64,000 bases of DNA, taken from contig NZ_BMGG01000009.1 of NCBI RefSeq assembly GCF_014640075.1, forward strand, positions 365,469-429,468, given 5' to 3'. How positions within the stretch are numbered: the stretch's first letter is position 1; every line of letters starts with the position of its first letter. The stretch comes from Chelatococcus reniformis. Its GTDB lineage: Bacteria; Pseudomonadota; Alphaproteobacteria; Rhizobiales; Beijerinckiaceae. Made by a program: the position numbers and the translations under genes. This document shows, piece after piece, positions 1 through 9,893 of this stretch. The notes under the pieces were generated by a model, which ran no database searches, was not told the origin of the DNA, and was given only the letters and a program-made list of their open reading frames with translations.

Positions 1-147
1 ACCGCCAAGGAGCTGGCCGACGAGGAGCGCACCTTCCTGGCCGAGCGGACCATGCATGTGTTCACCAAGGGCATGCAGTCGGGCCAGAGCCTGGCCGCGG
101 CCCTCGCCGCCATTGTCGCGCGCCGGCCGGAGCGGGCCGCCGAGTGA
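1..147 (+). CDS. 3' end of an unidentified gene (partial)
   Basis: Frame 1 is open from the first base of the window to a TGA at 145-147, giving 48 residues of a C-terminus. The tail is helical and alanine-rich (ending ARRPERAAE) and has no motif I can assign. It is followed directly by a receiver gene and a receiver-cyclase gene on the same strand, so it is probably the upstream member of the same signalling operon. A histidine kinase or another regulator would fit, but that is inference from position only. Confidence 0.55.
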   Translation, partial: TAKELADEERTFLAERTMHVFTKGMQSGQSLAAALAAIVARRPERAAE

Positions 148-182
148 GCGCACCTTCGCGCGACGGAGCCTTCGAGGAGACG

Positions 183-560
183 ATGACACGGATTTTGCTG
201 GTCGAGGACAACGAGATGAACCGGGACATGCTGTCCCGCCGCCTGGCGCGTCAGGGCTTCGAGGTGGCGATCGCCGTCGACGGGCAGCAGGGCGTCGACA
301 TGGCGCGCGCCGACCGGCCGGACCTGATCCTGATGGACATCAGCCTGCCGGTGCTCGACGGCTGGGAGGCGACGCGCCTGCTCAAGGAGGATGGCGCCAC
401 CAGCGCCATCCCGATCATCGCGCTCACCGCCCACGCCATGGCGCAGGACCGTGAGAAGGCGCTGGCGATCGGCTGCGACGACTTCGACACCAAGCCGGTG
501 GAGCTGCCGCGGCTGCTCGAGAAGATGCGCGCCCTGCTGGGCGTCGCGGGGGCGGCGTGA
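183..560 (+). CDS. single-domain response regulator (CheY/DivK-like receiver)
   Basis: A 125-residue protein that consists of one receiver domain. It shows the acidic pair in LLVEDNEMN, the phospho-acceptor Asp in LILMDISLP, the Thr in IIALTAHAM and the Lys in DTKPVELP. Such stand-alone receivers act as phosphotransfer intermediates or bind partner proteins; no output domain is present. The ATG at 183 is preferred because AGGAGA lies just upstream. A GTG at 144, overlapping the previous stop, would add 13 poorly conserved residues. The last codons overlap the GTG start of the receiver-cyclase gene, so the two are probably translationally coupled and may share a phosphorelay. Confidence 0.9.
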   Translation: MTRILLVEDNEMNRDMLSRRLARQGFEVAIAVDGQQGVDMARADRPDLILMDISLPVLDGWEATRLLKEDGATSAIPIIALTAHAMAQDREKALAIGCDDFDTKPVELPRLLEKMRALLGVAGAA

Positions 561-2152
561 GCTCAACACCCGCTCCGGACGGCGCCCGCCGGGCCCTGCT
601 CGCCCACCTGCGCCAGGAGTTCAGCGCCCCGGCCAACGCCATCGCCGGCTATGCCGAGATGATGGTGGAAGATGCCGACCGCGCCGGCTACGCCGACGCC
701 AAGGCGGATCTCGTGCGCATCCTCAGCGCCGCGGGATCGCTGCAGGGGCTGCTCGCCGATCTGCTCTCGGGCGAGGGCGGCGACGGGCTCGACGTCGCCA
801 AGGTTCGCCACGACCTGCGCACGCCGATCAACGCGATCAAGGGCTACGGCGAGATGCTGCTGGAGGATGCGGCCGACGGCGCCTATCCGGAGTTGATCGA
901 CGATCTGACCGGCGTGCTCGCCGCGGCCGACGACATGCTGCGCCGCATCGACGAGCTGGTGAGTTTCGCCAGCGGGGGGCAGGGCGCCGCGGGCGATCTG
1001 GGCGCGGAGCTTGCGGGCGGCGCACTGGGGCTCGGGTCCGCTTCCACCCTGGCGCCGCTCCAGGACATGCTGTCGCCCCGTCCCCCCGGGCCGGGCGCCC
1101 ACGCGGGAAAGATCCTCGTCGTCGACGACAACGGCCTCAACCGCGACGTCATCGGCCGCCGCCTGCGCCGCGAGGGCCATGAGGTGGAGCTGGCCGAGAA
1201 CGGCACCGCAGCCCTGGCGGCGATCGCCGCGCGGCCGTTCGACCTGGTGCTGCTCGACCTGATGATGCCCGACATCACCGGCTATGACGTGCTGACTCAC
1301 CTCAAGGCGGACGCGCGTACCCGCCACATCCCGGTCATCATGATGTCGGCGCTCGATGCCATCGACAGCGTCGTGCGCTGCGTGGAAGCCGGCGCGCTCG
1401 ACTACCTGCCCAAGCCCTTCGACACGACGCTGCTGCTGGCCCGCATCGCCGCGGCGCTCGACACCAAGTTCCTGCGCGACCGCGAGCAGCTGATGCTGAG
1501 CGAGCTGGAGCGCGAGCGCGACAGGAGCGAGCGGCTGCTGCTCAGCGTGCTGCCGGCGGCGGTGGTGGAGCGCATCAAGCAGGGCACCTCGCTGATCGCC
1601 GACCTGGTGCCCGAGGCGACGATCCTGTTCGCCGACATCGACAATTTCACCCCCATGGCCGGCCGGCTGGAGCCCAGCGTCCTCGTGCAGCTGCTCAACA
1701 CCGTGTTCTCCGCCTTCGACCGCCTGGTCGACCGATTCGGCGCCGAGAAGATCAAGACCATCGGCGACGCCTACATGGTGGCGGTGGGGCTGCCGCAGCC
1801 GCGCGCCGACCACGCGCCGGCGGCGGCGCGCCTCGCCCGGGCCATGCTCGACGAGCTGCCGGGCCTGAGCGTCGCCTGCGGGCAGCCGCTCGGCATCCGC
1901 ATCGGGCTGCATTCCGGGCCCGTGGTGGCCGGAGTCATCGGCGAGCGCAAATGGGCCTACGACGTCTGGGGCGACACCGTGAACATCGCCAGCCGCATGG
2001 AATCCCACGGGCTTGCCGGCCGCATCCACCTGTCCCAGACGACGCAAGGGCTGCTCGCCGGGCGCTTCGCCGTGGAGCCGCGCGGGCCGATGCCGATCAA
2101 GGGCGCCGGGCTGATGAGCACCTTCTTCCTGGGCCCTGAGCAGGCCGTCTGA
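557..2152 (+). CDS. DHp-DHp-receiver-adenylate cyclase hybrid protein
   Basis: A 531-residue signalling protein. Residues about 15-70 and 80-140 are two related DHp (HisKA-like) segments. The second has RHDLRTPINAIKGYGEM with His85; in the first the equivalent position is Gln20. No HATPase catalytic domain follows. A receiver domain spans about 184-305 with phospho-acceptor Asp234. A class III nucleotide cyclase domain spans about 330-525 and contains metal ligands Asp360 and Asp404, the adenine-selecting pair Lys400 and Asp469, and transition-state residues Asn476 and Arg480. It is therefore predicted to make cAMP under phosphorelay control. Its start overlaps the stop of the upstream lone receiver. 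What phosphorylates it is not visible here. Confidence 0.88.
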   Translation: MSSTPAPDGARRALLAHLRQEFSAPANAIAGYAEMMVEDADRAGYADAKADLVRILSAAGSLQGLLADLLSGEGGDGLDVAKVRHDLRTPINAIKGYGEMLLEDAADGAYPELIDDLTGVLAAADDMLRRIDELVSFASGGQGAAGDLGAELAGGALGLGSASTLAPLQDMLSPRPPGPGAHAGKILVVDDNGLNRDVIGRRLRREGHEVELAENGTAALAAIAARPFDLVLLDLMMPDITGYDVLTHLKADARTRHIPVIMMSALDAIDSVVRCVEAGALDYLPKPFDTTLLLARIAAALDTKFLRDREQLMLSELERERDRSERLLLSVLPAAVVERIKQGTSLIADLVPEATILFADIDNFTPMAGRLEPSVLVQLLNTVFSAFDRLVDRFGAEKIKTIGDAYMVAVGLPQPRADHAPAAARLARAMLDELPGLSVACGQPLGIRIGLHSGPVVAGVIGERKWAYDVWGDTVNIASRMESHGLAGRIHLSQTTQGLLAGRFAVEPRGPMPIKGAGLMSTFFLGPEQAV

Positions 2153-2227
2153 GCTGCGCCCCGCGGTGCCGTCCGCGCGAGCGCGTCCTGATCGGGAATG
2201 CTCTTCGTCGCTCATCGCGGTGAACTT

Positions 2228-2250
2228 GGGCCTTGACCCGACCATCCATC
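2228..2250. repeat. half copy of the dispersed GGTCGGG/CCCGACC palindrome
   Basis: The stretch CTTGACCCGACCATCCATC matches the right half of the intergenic palindrome seen in more complete form at 4306, 7740, 8298, 9748 and 50338. The left arm is degraded here. It lies between the cyclase gene and the Ppx/GppA gene. Reading frames that begin in this repeat are open toward the phosphatase gene but are unlikely to be its true start. Confidence 0.7.
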
Positions 2251-2412
2251 GGATCGAAATCCAAGCCCGTCACCGGAGCCCGATCGGACACGATCCCCGT
2301 GGTGGGCCACACGGCGTCGCTCGGCCCGGTGACGGGCTGGCATGCGGGCCACACCGCTGCTAGGCTGGCGCCAACTTGCGTAGCGTGGGCGGCTGCGCCG
2401 AAGGGTGTGTCA

Positions 2413-3573
2413 GTGTCGGCGAGTGACGAAGCAGGCGCCGCGGAGATTCGGGCCGATAGTGCTGCCGCGCCGGCATCGCCTGAGGCGTCGCTTGCCTTTG
2501 ATGGCGCGACCGGCCCCGCCGTGGGGTTGCTGTCGTCCGCCAGCCGGGGCTATGCCGGGCGCGAGCGCTGGCCGGTGCCCGCGCGCGGCGTCGCCTACGG
2601 CGCGCTCGACCTCGGTACCAACAACTGCCGCCTGCTCATCGCCGAACCGGCCGAGCCGCATTTCCGCGTCGTCGACGCCTTCTCCCGCATCGTGCGCCTG
2701 GGCGAGGGGCTCGGCGCCGCCGGCCGCCTCGGGGAGGGCGCCATCGAGCGCGCCATCGAGGCGCTCAAGGTGTGCCGGGCCAAGATGGATCTGCGCGGGG
2801 TCTCGCGCGCCCGGCTGATCGCCACCGAGGCCTGCCGGGCGGCGACCAACGGGGAGGCCTTCGTCGCCCGCGTCGAGCGCGAGACGGGCCTGGCCCTCGA
2901 GGTGGTGGACCGCAAGACCGAGGCGTTCCTGGCCGTGTCGGGCTGCGCCAGCCTGGCCGATCCCGGCGCCCACGCCGCGCTCGTCTTCGACATCGGCGGC
3001 GGCTCCACCGAGGTCGCGTGCCTGCTCGGGCCGCGCATCGGCGCCGCGGCCGACCCGTGCGAGCGCATCGAGGACTGGGTGTCGCTGCCGGTGGGCGTGG
3101 TCACTTTGGCCGAGCGCTACGGCGGCTACGACGTGACGCCGGCGGTCTACGAGGACATGGTGGGCGAGGTGATGGACCTCCTGGCGCCGTTCCGCGCTCG
3201 CGTGGGCTGGGCCGCCCGCCGCCGCGGCTTCCACCTGCTCGGCACCTCCGGCACCGTCACCACCATCGCCGGCGTGCACCTGCGGCTGCCGCGCTACGAC
3301 CGCCGCCGCGTCGATGGGCTGTGGATGTCGGACCGGCAAGTCGACCGGGTAGTCTGGCGGCTGCGCCAGGCCGGCTATCCCGAGCGCGCCGCCAATGCCT
3401 GCATCGGCCGCGATCGGGCAGACCTGGTCCTTGCCGGCTGCGCCATCCTCGACGGCCTGCGCCGCTCGTTCCCCTCGCCGCGCCTGCGCATCGCCGACCG
3501 CGGCCTGCGTGAGGGCATCCTGATGGCGCTGATGCGCGCCGACGGCGTCTGGCGCCAGGGCCGGCCGTCGTGA
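2413..3573 (+). CDS. Ppx/GppA family phosphatase (exopolyphosphatase-like)
   Basis: A protein of about 386 residues in the actin-fold Ppx/GppA family, which hydrolyses polyphosphate and/or pppGpp. The phosphate-1 loop is LDLGTNNCRLL (Asp66) and the phosphate-2 loop is FDIGGGSTEVA (Asp193); TEACRAATN is also typical of the family. It lacks the C-terminal HD-type domain of the long E. coli enzymes, as is usual for the short alphaproteobacterial form. The first 60 residues are alanine-rich and not conserved. The GTG at 2413 follows AAGGG at 2401-2405; a GTG at 2407 is the alternative. The stop overlaps the GTG start of rlmE, which suggests co-expression. Confidence 0.85.
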   Translation: MSASDEAGAAEIRADSAAAPASPEASLAFDGATGPAVGLLSSASRGYAGRERWPVPARGVAYGALDLGTNNCRLLIAEPAEPHFRVVDAFSRIVRLGEGLGAAGRLGEGAIERAIEALKVCRAKMDLRGVSRARLIATEACRAATNGEAFVARVERETGLALEVVDRKTEAFLAVSGCASLADPGAHAALVFDIGGGSTEVACLLGPRIGAAADPCERIEDWVSLPVGVVTLAERYGGYDVTPAVYEDMVGEVMDLLAPFRARVGWAARRRGFHLLGTSGTVTTIAGVHLRLPRYDRRRVDGLWMSDRQVDRVVWRLRQAGYPERAANACIGRDRADLVLAGCAILDGLRRSFPSPRLRIADRGLREGILMALMRADGVWRQGRPS

Positions 3574-4301
3574 GCGAGGCCTCGCGCGGCGGCGCCCGCA
3601 GCCTGAAGGTCCGGCTGAAGACCGCCAAGAAGCGTTCGACGGCCTCGCAGAAGTGGCTTGAGCGCCAGCTCAACGACCCCTATGTGGAGCGCGCCAAGCG
3701 CGAGGGCTGGCGCTCGCGCGCCGCCTTCAAGCTGATCGAGATCGACGACAAGTACCGTCTCCTGAAGCCCGGCCAGCGCATCGTCGACCTCGGTGCGGCC
3801 CCCGGCGGGTGGTCGCAGGTGGCGGCCAGGCGCATCGGCGCCGCCGACGGCAAGGGCCGCATCGCCGCCATCGACCTCCTGGCCATGGACCCGGTGCCGG
3901 GCGTGGAGGCTTTGCAGCTCGACTTCCTGGCGCCCGAGGCGCCGGAGAAGCTGATCGCCATGCTCGGCGGCCCGGCCGACGTGGTGCTGTCGGACATGGC
4001 CGCCAACGCCACCGGCCACAAGAAAACCGACCACCTGCGCATCGTCGGCCTCGCCGAGGTGGCCATCGACTTCGCCCGCCAGGTGCTGGCGCCGGGCGGC
4101 GCCTTTCTCGCCAAGGTGCTGCAGGGCGGCACCGAGCACACCCTGCTCGCCGACCTCAAGCGCGACTTCGCCACGGTCCGCCACGTCAAGCCCGCGGCCA
4201 GCCGCGCCGATTCCGCCGAACTCTATGTGCTGGCGACCGGGTTTCGGGGGCGCGGCCTCGTCACGACGTCCGCCGACGACGAGGCGGCGCCGGATTCCTG
4301 A
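3570..4301 (+). CDS. rlmE: 23S rRNA (uridine-2'-O-)-methyltransferase RlmE (FtsJ/RrmJ)
   Basis: A 243-residue SAM-dependent methyltransferase that modifies U2552 of 23S rRNA during 50S maturation. The SAM motif is VDLGAAPGGWSQ. The catalytic Lys-Asp-Lys-Glu tetrad can be placed at Lys54 (AAFKLIEID), Asp142 (LSDMAAN), Lys182 (LAKVLQGG) and Glu217 (SAELYVLA), with the same spacing as in E. coli RrmJ (38/124/164/199). A basic N-terminal extension of about 20 residues is present. The GTG start overlaps the TGA of the phosphatase gene. Confidence 0.95.
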   Translation: MSEASRGGARSLKVRLKTAKKRSTASQKWLERQLNDPYVERAKREGWRSRAAFKLIEIDDKYRLLKPGQRIVDLGAAPGGWSQVAARRIGAADGKGRIAAIDLLAMDPVPGVEALQLDFLAPEAPEKLIAMLGGPADVVLSDMAANATGHKKTDHLRIVGLAEVAIDFARQVLAPGGAFLAKVLQGGTEHTLLADLKRDFATVRHVKPAASRADSAELYVLATGFRGRGLVTTSADDEAAPDS

Positions 4302-4305
4302 GTCG

Positions 4306-4338
4306 ATGAATGGCCGGGCTTGACCCGACCATCCATCC
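4306..4338. repeat. dispersed palindromic repeat, single copy
   Basis: ATGGCCGGGCTTGACCCGACC and the following ATCCATCC form one imperfect palindromic unit. It lies between the convergent rlmE and MFS genes, with the MFS stop codon only 16 bases beyond. A hairpin here could serve as a terminator for either gene. Confidence 0.8.
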
Positions 4339-4354
4339 AAAACCGACAATCCCC

Positions 4355-5860
4355 TCACGTCTCGCCGGCGGTGGGGTGCTGCTGCACCGCCTCGGCGGTG
4401 AGGCGGCGGGCGCCGCCGGGGGCGGCGACGCGCTCGCGCGGCACGTGGCCGGAGACCTCGGTGCCGGCGTCGCGGGCGAGGAACAGGGTGACCAGGGCGG
4501 AGCTCGCCGACACCGCCGCCACCACCACGAAGGCCGGCCAGAAGTCCTCCGTGCGGATCTCCGTATGGCCGCTGAGGTCCGACGCGAATTGCAGCACCAG
4601 GGCGCCGAGCGCCACGCCGAACGACAGCGACAGCTGCTGGGCGACGCTCGACAGGCTGGTGGCATAGCTCATGTCGCGCGGCTCCACGTCGGCGTAGCCG
4701 ATGGCATTGATGGCGGTGAACTGGAGCGAGCGCAGGCAGCCGCCGGCGAACAGCACGGCGAGCATCAGCGTCATCGACGTCGTGGGCGTGAAGAAGCCGT
4801 AGATGGCCAGCGTCGCCGAGGCCAGTACCGCATTCACCGTCAGTACGGTGCGAAAGCCGTAGCGGCGCAGAACGCGCGTGGCGAGCGTCTTCATGAACAG
4901 CGCCCCGACTGCCGAGATGAAGGTGATCAGGCCCGACTGCACCGGGCTCAGCCCGAAGCCCAATTGCAGCATCAGCGGCAGCAGGAAGGGAATGGCGCCC
5001 ACGCCGATGCGGAAGAGCGAGCCCGCCACCACGTTGGCGCGGAAGGTGGGGATCTTGAGCAGGTCGAGCTTCAGCAGCGGCGCCGCGACGCGCCGGGAAT
5101 GCACGTAATAGAGCACCAGCGAGACCGCGCCGGCGACCGCCAGCGCCACCGAAATGCCGGGGGGGATGAGGTGGCGGCCGCCGCTGGCGAAGCCCATCAT
5201 CAGCGCGGCGAAGCCGAAGCCGGCCAGCACGAAGCCGCCGATGTCGAGGGGCACCACGTCCTCCTCGCGGATGTTCTCGATGAACACGCTGGCGAGCACG
5301 ATGCCGAGGATGCCGATGGGGATGTTGATGAAGAAGATCCAGCGCCAGTCGAAATAGGTGGTGATGAAGCCGCCGAGCGGCGGCCCGACCACCGGCCCGA
5401 CCAGCGCCGGCACGGTGAGATAGGCGAGCGCCGAGACGAGCTGCGACTTGGGGATCGAGCGCAGCAGCACCAGGCGGCCCACGGGCACCATCATCGAGCC
5501 GCCGATGCCCTGGAGGAAGCGGGCGGCGACGAAGCTGCCGAGCGAGTTGGAGAAGGCGCAGGCGAGCGAGCCGCCCATGAACACGACGATGGCGAGGCGG
5601 AACACCGTGCGCGCGCCGAAGCGGTCGGCCATCCAGCCGCTGATCGGGATGAAGATCGCCAGGCTGACGAGATAGGAGGTGAGGGCGAGCTTCAGGGCGA
5701 TGGGGTCCTCGCCGATGTCGGCGGCGATGGCCGGCAGCGACGTGGCGATGACGGTCGAATCCGTGTTCTCCATGAACAGCGCGCAGGCGACGATCAGCGG
5801 AATGAGCATCTGCCGGTCGAGCTTCACCCCGGCCAGCCTGTTGGAGAGCGCCTGCAGCAT
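4355..5860 (-). CDS. MFS multidrug efflux transporter, DHA2 (EmrB/QacA) type
   Basis: A protein of about 501 residues with hydrophobic segments fitting the 14-helix DHA2 branch of the major facilitator superfamily. The first helix carries MENTDSTVIATSLPAI, matching the family motif at the end of helix 1, and SGWMADRFGARTVF is the loop 2-3 motif. These inner-membrane pumps export drugs or lipophilic compounds by proton antiport. The ATG at 5860 begins MLQALSNRL; AGGA lies directly before it, which is close for a ribosome site, so MLIPLIVAC about 20 residues in is a possible alternative. No membrane-fusion partner lies beside it. Confidence 0.9.
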   Translation of the reverse strand: MLQALSNRLAGVKLDRQMLIPLIVACALFMENTDSTVIATSLPAIAADIGEDPIALKLALTSYLVSLAIFIPISGWMADRFGARTVFRLAIVVFMGGSLACAFSNSLGSFVAARFLQGIGGSMMVPVGRLVLLRSIPKSQLVSALAYLTVPALVGPVVGPPLGGFITTYFDWRWIFFINIPIGILGIVLASVFIENIREEDVVPLDIGGFVLAGFGFAALMMGFASGGRHLIPPGISVALAVAGAVSLVLYYVHSRRVAAPLLKLDLLKIPTFRANVVAGSLFRIGVGAIPFLLPLMLQLGFGLSPVQSGLITFISAVGALFMKTLATRVLRRYGFRTVLTVNAVLASATLAIYGFFTPTTSMTLMLAVLFAGGCLRSLQFTAINAIGYADVEPRDMSYATSLSSVAQQLSLSFGVALGALVLQFASDLSGHTEIRTEDFWPAFVVVAAVSASSALVTLFLARDAGTEVSGHVPRERVAAPGGARRLTAEAVQQHPTAGET

Positions 5861-7707
<1,847 letters not shown>

Positions 7708-7739
7708 ACCGGGTAAGGGGAGGGCGCCCCCTTCCGACA

Positions 7740-7769
7740 TCATGGCCGGGTCAAGCCCGACCATGACGG
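7740..7769. repeat. dispersed palindromic repeat, single copy
   Basis: CATGGCCGGGTCAAGCCCGA followed by CCATGACGG is one palindromic unit, just downstream of the guaB stop. It is in the opposite orientation to the unit at 4306. Confidence 0.8.
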
Positions 7770-7856
7770 CTGGAGGACGGTTTGCGGGCGCTGGAACACG
7801 GCCGCGCCGCCGCTATTGTTCAAAGGCGCCCCGTTTATCAAAAGGCTCCGCGTGCC

Positions 7857-8285
7857 ATGACCGTCCAGGCCGTTCTGCTCCCCGTCTTCGTCCTCGTCGC
7901 GCTCACCTTCGCCCTGCTCATCGGGCTGATGCTGGTGCGCGGCCGCGCCATGAAGGGCGGCGACGTCCGCGTCGGCGAGGTCGCCCTCGACGCCGACCGC
8001 TGGCCCGAGGATTCGCGCAAGTTCAACAACGCCTACGACAACGTGCTGACGCTGCCGGTGCTGTTCTACGCGCTTGTGATCCTGGCGCTGGTGACGCGCA
8101 AGGCCGACTTCCTGTTCGTCGCCATGGAGTGGATCTACGTCGCCGCCCGCGCCGTCCAGATGGGCGTCCACGTCACCACCAACACCGTGCCCCTGCGCGG
8201 CGCCGCCTTCGCCGTCAGCACCGTGGTGCTCGGCATCATGTGGATCATCTTCGCCGTGCGCATCCTGGTGTCCTATGGGCCGTGA
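7857..8285 (+). CDS. MAPEG family membrane protein
   Basis: A 142-residue integral membrane protein with four hydrophobic segments (about residues 4-24, 58-78, 82-98 and 115-137). It has the pattern of bacterial MAPEG proteins, small relatives of microsomal glutathione transferases: DSRKFNNAYDNVLTLPVLFY after the first helix. The substrate is unknown. The ATG at 7857 gives an N-terminus that begins directly with the first helix (MTVQAVLLPVFVLVAL). It lies between guaB and rsmB, separated from both by palindromic repeats. Confidence 0.85.
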   Translation: MTVQAVLLPVFVLVALTFALLIGLMLVRGRAMKGGDVRVGEVALDADRWPEDSRKFNNAYDNVLTLPVLFYALVILALVTRKADFLFVAMEWIYVAARAVQMGVHVTTNTVPLRGAAFAVSTVVLGIMWIIFAVRILVSYGP

Positions 8286-8297
8286 GTTGTTCCTTGC

Positions 8298-8390
8298 GAT
8301 GGATGGCCGGGTCGAGCCCGGCCATGACGGTGGGAAGGTCGCGCCCCGCCTTATGGCGGCATGGCCGGGCTCGACCCGGCCATCCATCCG
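8298..8390. repeat. inverted pair of the dispersed palindromic repeat
   Basis: Two units face each other: 8298-8330 (GATGGATGGCCGGGTCGAGC then CCGGCCATGACGG) and 8360-8390 (CATGGCCGGGCTCGACCCGG then CCATCCATCCG). The second is essentially the reverse complement of the first, with about 30 bases between them. This is the arrangement of REP doublets (BIME-like elements). It occupies nearly the whole gap between the MAPEG gene and rsmB. Confidence 0.85.
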
Positions 8391-8405
8391 CTTTGAGGCC
8401 CGCCC

Positions 8406-9695
8406 ATGACCCCCGGCGCCCGCATTGCCGCCGCCGTCGAGGTGCTGGACGACATCGCGGAGCGCCGAAGGCCGGCGCCGGATGCGCTGAAGGACTGGGG
8501 GCTGAAGCGGCGCTTCGCCGGCGCCAAGGACCGTGCCGCCATCGCTTCGCTGGTCTACGACACCCTGCGCCGCAAGGCCTCGGCCCAGTGGCTGATGGGG
8601 GCGCAGACCCCGCGCGCCTCCGTGCTTGGCATGCTCAGGCTCGACCGCGGCCTCGATCTTGCCGCCACGGAAGCCTTGTTCAGCGGCGAGGGCCACGCGC
8701 CGCCGTCGCTCACCGGCGAGGAGCGCGAGCGCTTCGCCCACGCCAGCCTCGATGCCGCCCCGCCCGAGGTCGCCGGCGACTATCCGGACTGGCTGACGCC
8801 GGCGCTGGCGCAGGCCTTCGGCCCGGACGCGGTGGCCGAGCTCGCAGCGCTCGCCGCCCGCGCGCCTATCGACCTGCGTGCCAACACCTTGAAGGCGACC
8901 CACGCCGAGGTGCTGGCCGACCTCATGCACCTCGGCATCGCCGCTGCGCCCTACGCGCCCGAGGGTCTGCGCATACCCGCCCCGCGCGACGGCCGCGGCC
9001 CCTCGCTGCAAGGGGAGGAGGGCTTCATCAAGGGCCGGTTCGAGGTGCAGGACGAGGGCTCGCAGCTCGCGACGCTCCTCACGGGGGCCCGGCCCGGCGA
9101 ACAGGTGGTGGACCTCTGCGCCGGCGCGGGCGGCAAGACCCTGGCGCTCGCGGCCCAGATGGAGAATTCCGGCCAGATCTACGCCACCGACATCGACGGG
9201 CGCCGGCTCGCGCCCCTCTATGCCCGCCTGGAGCGGGCCGGCGCCCGCAATGTGCAGGTGCGCGCGCCCAAGGGCCGCTGGCGGCCGGACGGGCCCGATC
9301 CGCTGGCCGACCTCGCCGGAGGGATCGACCTGGTGGTGGTGGACGCCCCCTGCACCGGCACCGGCACCTGGCGCCGCAACCCGGACGCCAAGTGGCGCCT
9401 GCGGCCCGGCAGCCTCACCGAGCGCCTGCGCGACCAGGAGGTGGTGCTCGACAGGGCGGCGGCCCTGGTGAAGCCCGGCGGGCGCATCGCCTACATCACC
9501 TGCTCGCTGCTGCCGCAGGAGAACGAGGAGCAGATCGCAAGCTTTCTCGCCCGCCACGAGGACTTTTCGCCGGCGCCGCTGCCGCCGCTGCCCGGCGGCG
9601 CGCCGCACCTGGCGCGCCCGGGCGGCGCCGTGCAACTGACGCCGCGCACCACCGGCACCGACGGCTTCTTCGTCGCCGCCCTGGTGCGGCGGTGA
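8406..9695 (+). CDS. rsmB: 16S rRNA m5C methyltransferase RsmB/NOP family
   Basis: A 429-residue SAM-dependent RNA cytosine-5 methyltransferase; RsmB methylates C967 of 16S rRNA. The N-terminal half is the helical NusB-like RNA-binding region, and the C-terminal half (from about residue 225) is the Rossmann methyltransferase. Motif I is VVDLCAGAGGKT. The two conserved cysteines are Cys316 in DAPCTGTGTWRRNPD and the nucleophile Cys366 in ITCSLLPQENE. The RsmB name rests on length and architecture; other NOP-family methylases are less likely. Confidence 0.9.
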   Translation: MTPGARIAAAVEVLDDIAERRRPAPDALKDWGLKRRFAGAKDRAAIASLVYDTLRRKASAQWLMGAQTPRASVLGMLRLDRGLDLAATEALFSGEGHAPPSLTGEERERFAHASLDAAPPEVAGDYPDWLTPALAQAFGPDAVAELAALAARAPIDLRANTLKATHAEVLADLMHLGIAAAPYAPEGLRIPAPRDGRGPSLQGEEGFIKGRFEVQDEGSQLATLLTGARPGEQVVDLCAGAGGKTLALAAQMENSGQIYATDIDGRRLAPLYARLERAGARNVQVRAPKGRWRPDGPDPLADLAGGIDLVVVDAPCTGTGTWRRNPDAKWRLRPGSLTERLRDQEVVLDRAAALVKPGGRIAYITCSLLPQENEEQIASFLARHEDFSPAPLPPLPGGAPHLARPGGAVQLTPRTTGTDGFFVAALVRR

Positions 9696-9747
9696 TCGCG
9701 CTCACGTCGAAAGAGCGCGCTGCACAGAGATTTTTGAGCCGTTGAAG

Positions 9748-9841
9748 GGATGGATGGTCGGGTCAAGCCCGACCATGGCGGGTAGAGGAGAAAGCTCTTT
9801 ACCTGCAACGTGATGGTCGGGCTTGACCCGACCATCCATCC
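9748..9841. repeat. inverted pair of the dispersed palindromic repeat with conserved centre
   Basis: Unit 9748-9782 (GGATGGATGGTCGGGTCAAG then CCCGACCATGGCGG) faces unit 9810-9841 (GTGATGGTCGGGCTTGACCC then GACCATCCATCC). The spacer contains GAGGAGAAAGCTCTTT, which resembles GACGAGAAAGTCTTTT in the pair at 50338-50433. It lies between the convergent rsmB and DUF2786 genes. Confidence 0.85.
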
Positions 9842-9893
9842 TCCTAAAGAGCCTGACCGGTTGCCACTGCCCAAACCGTTGAGATTTCTCTCG

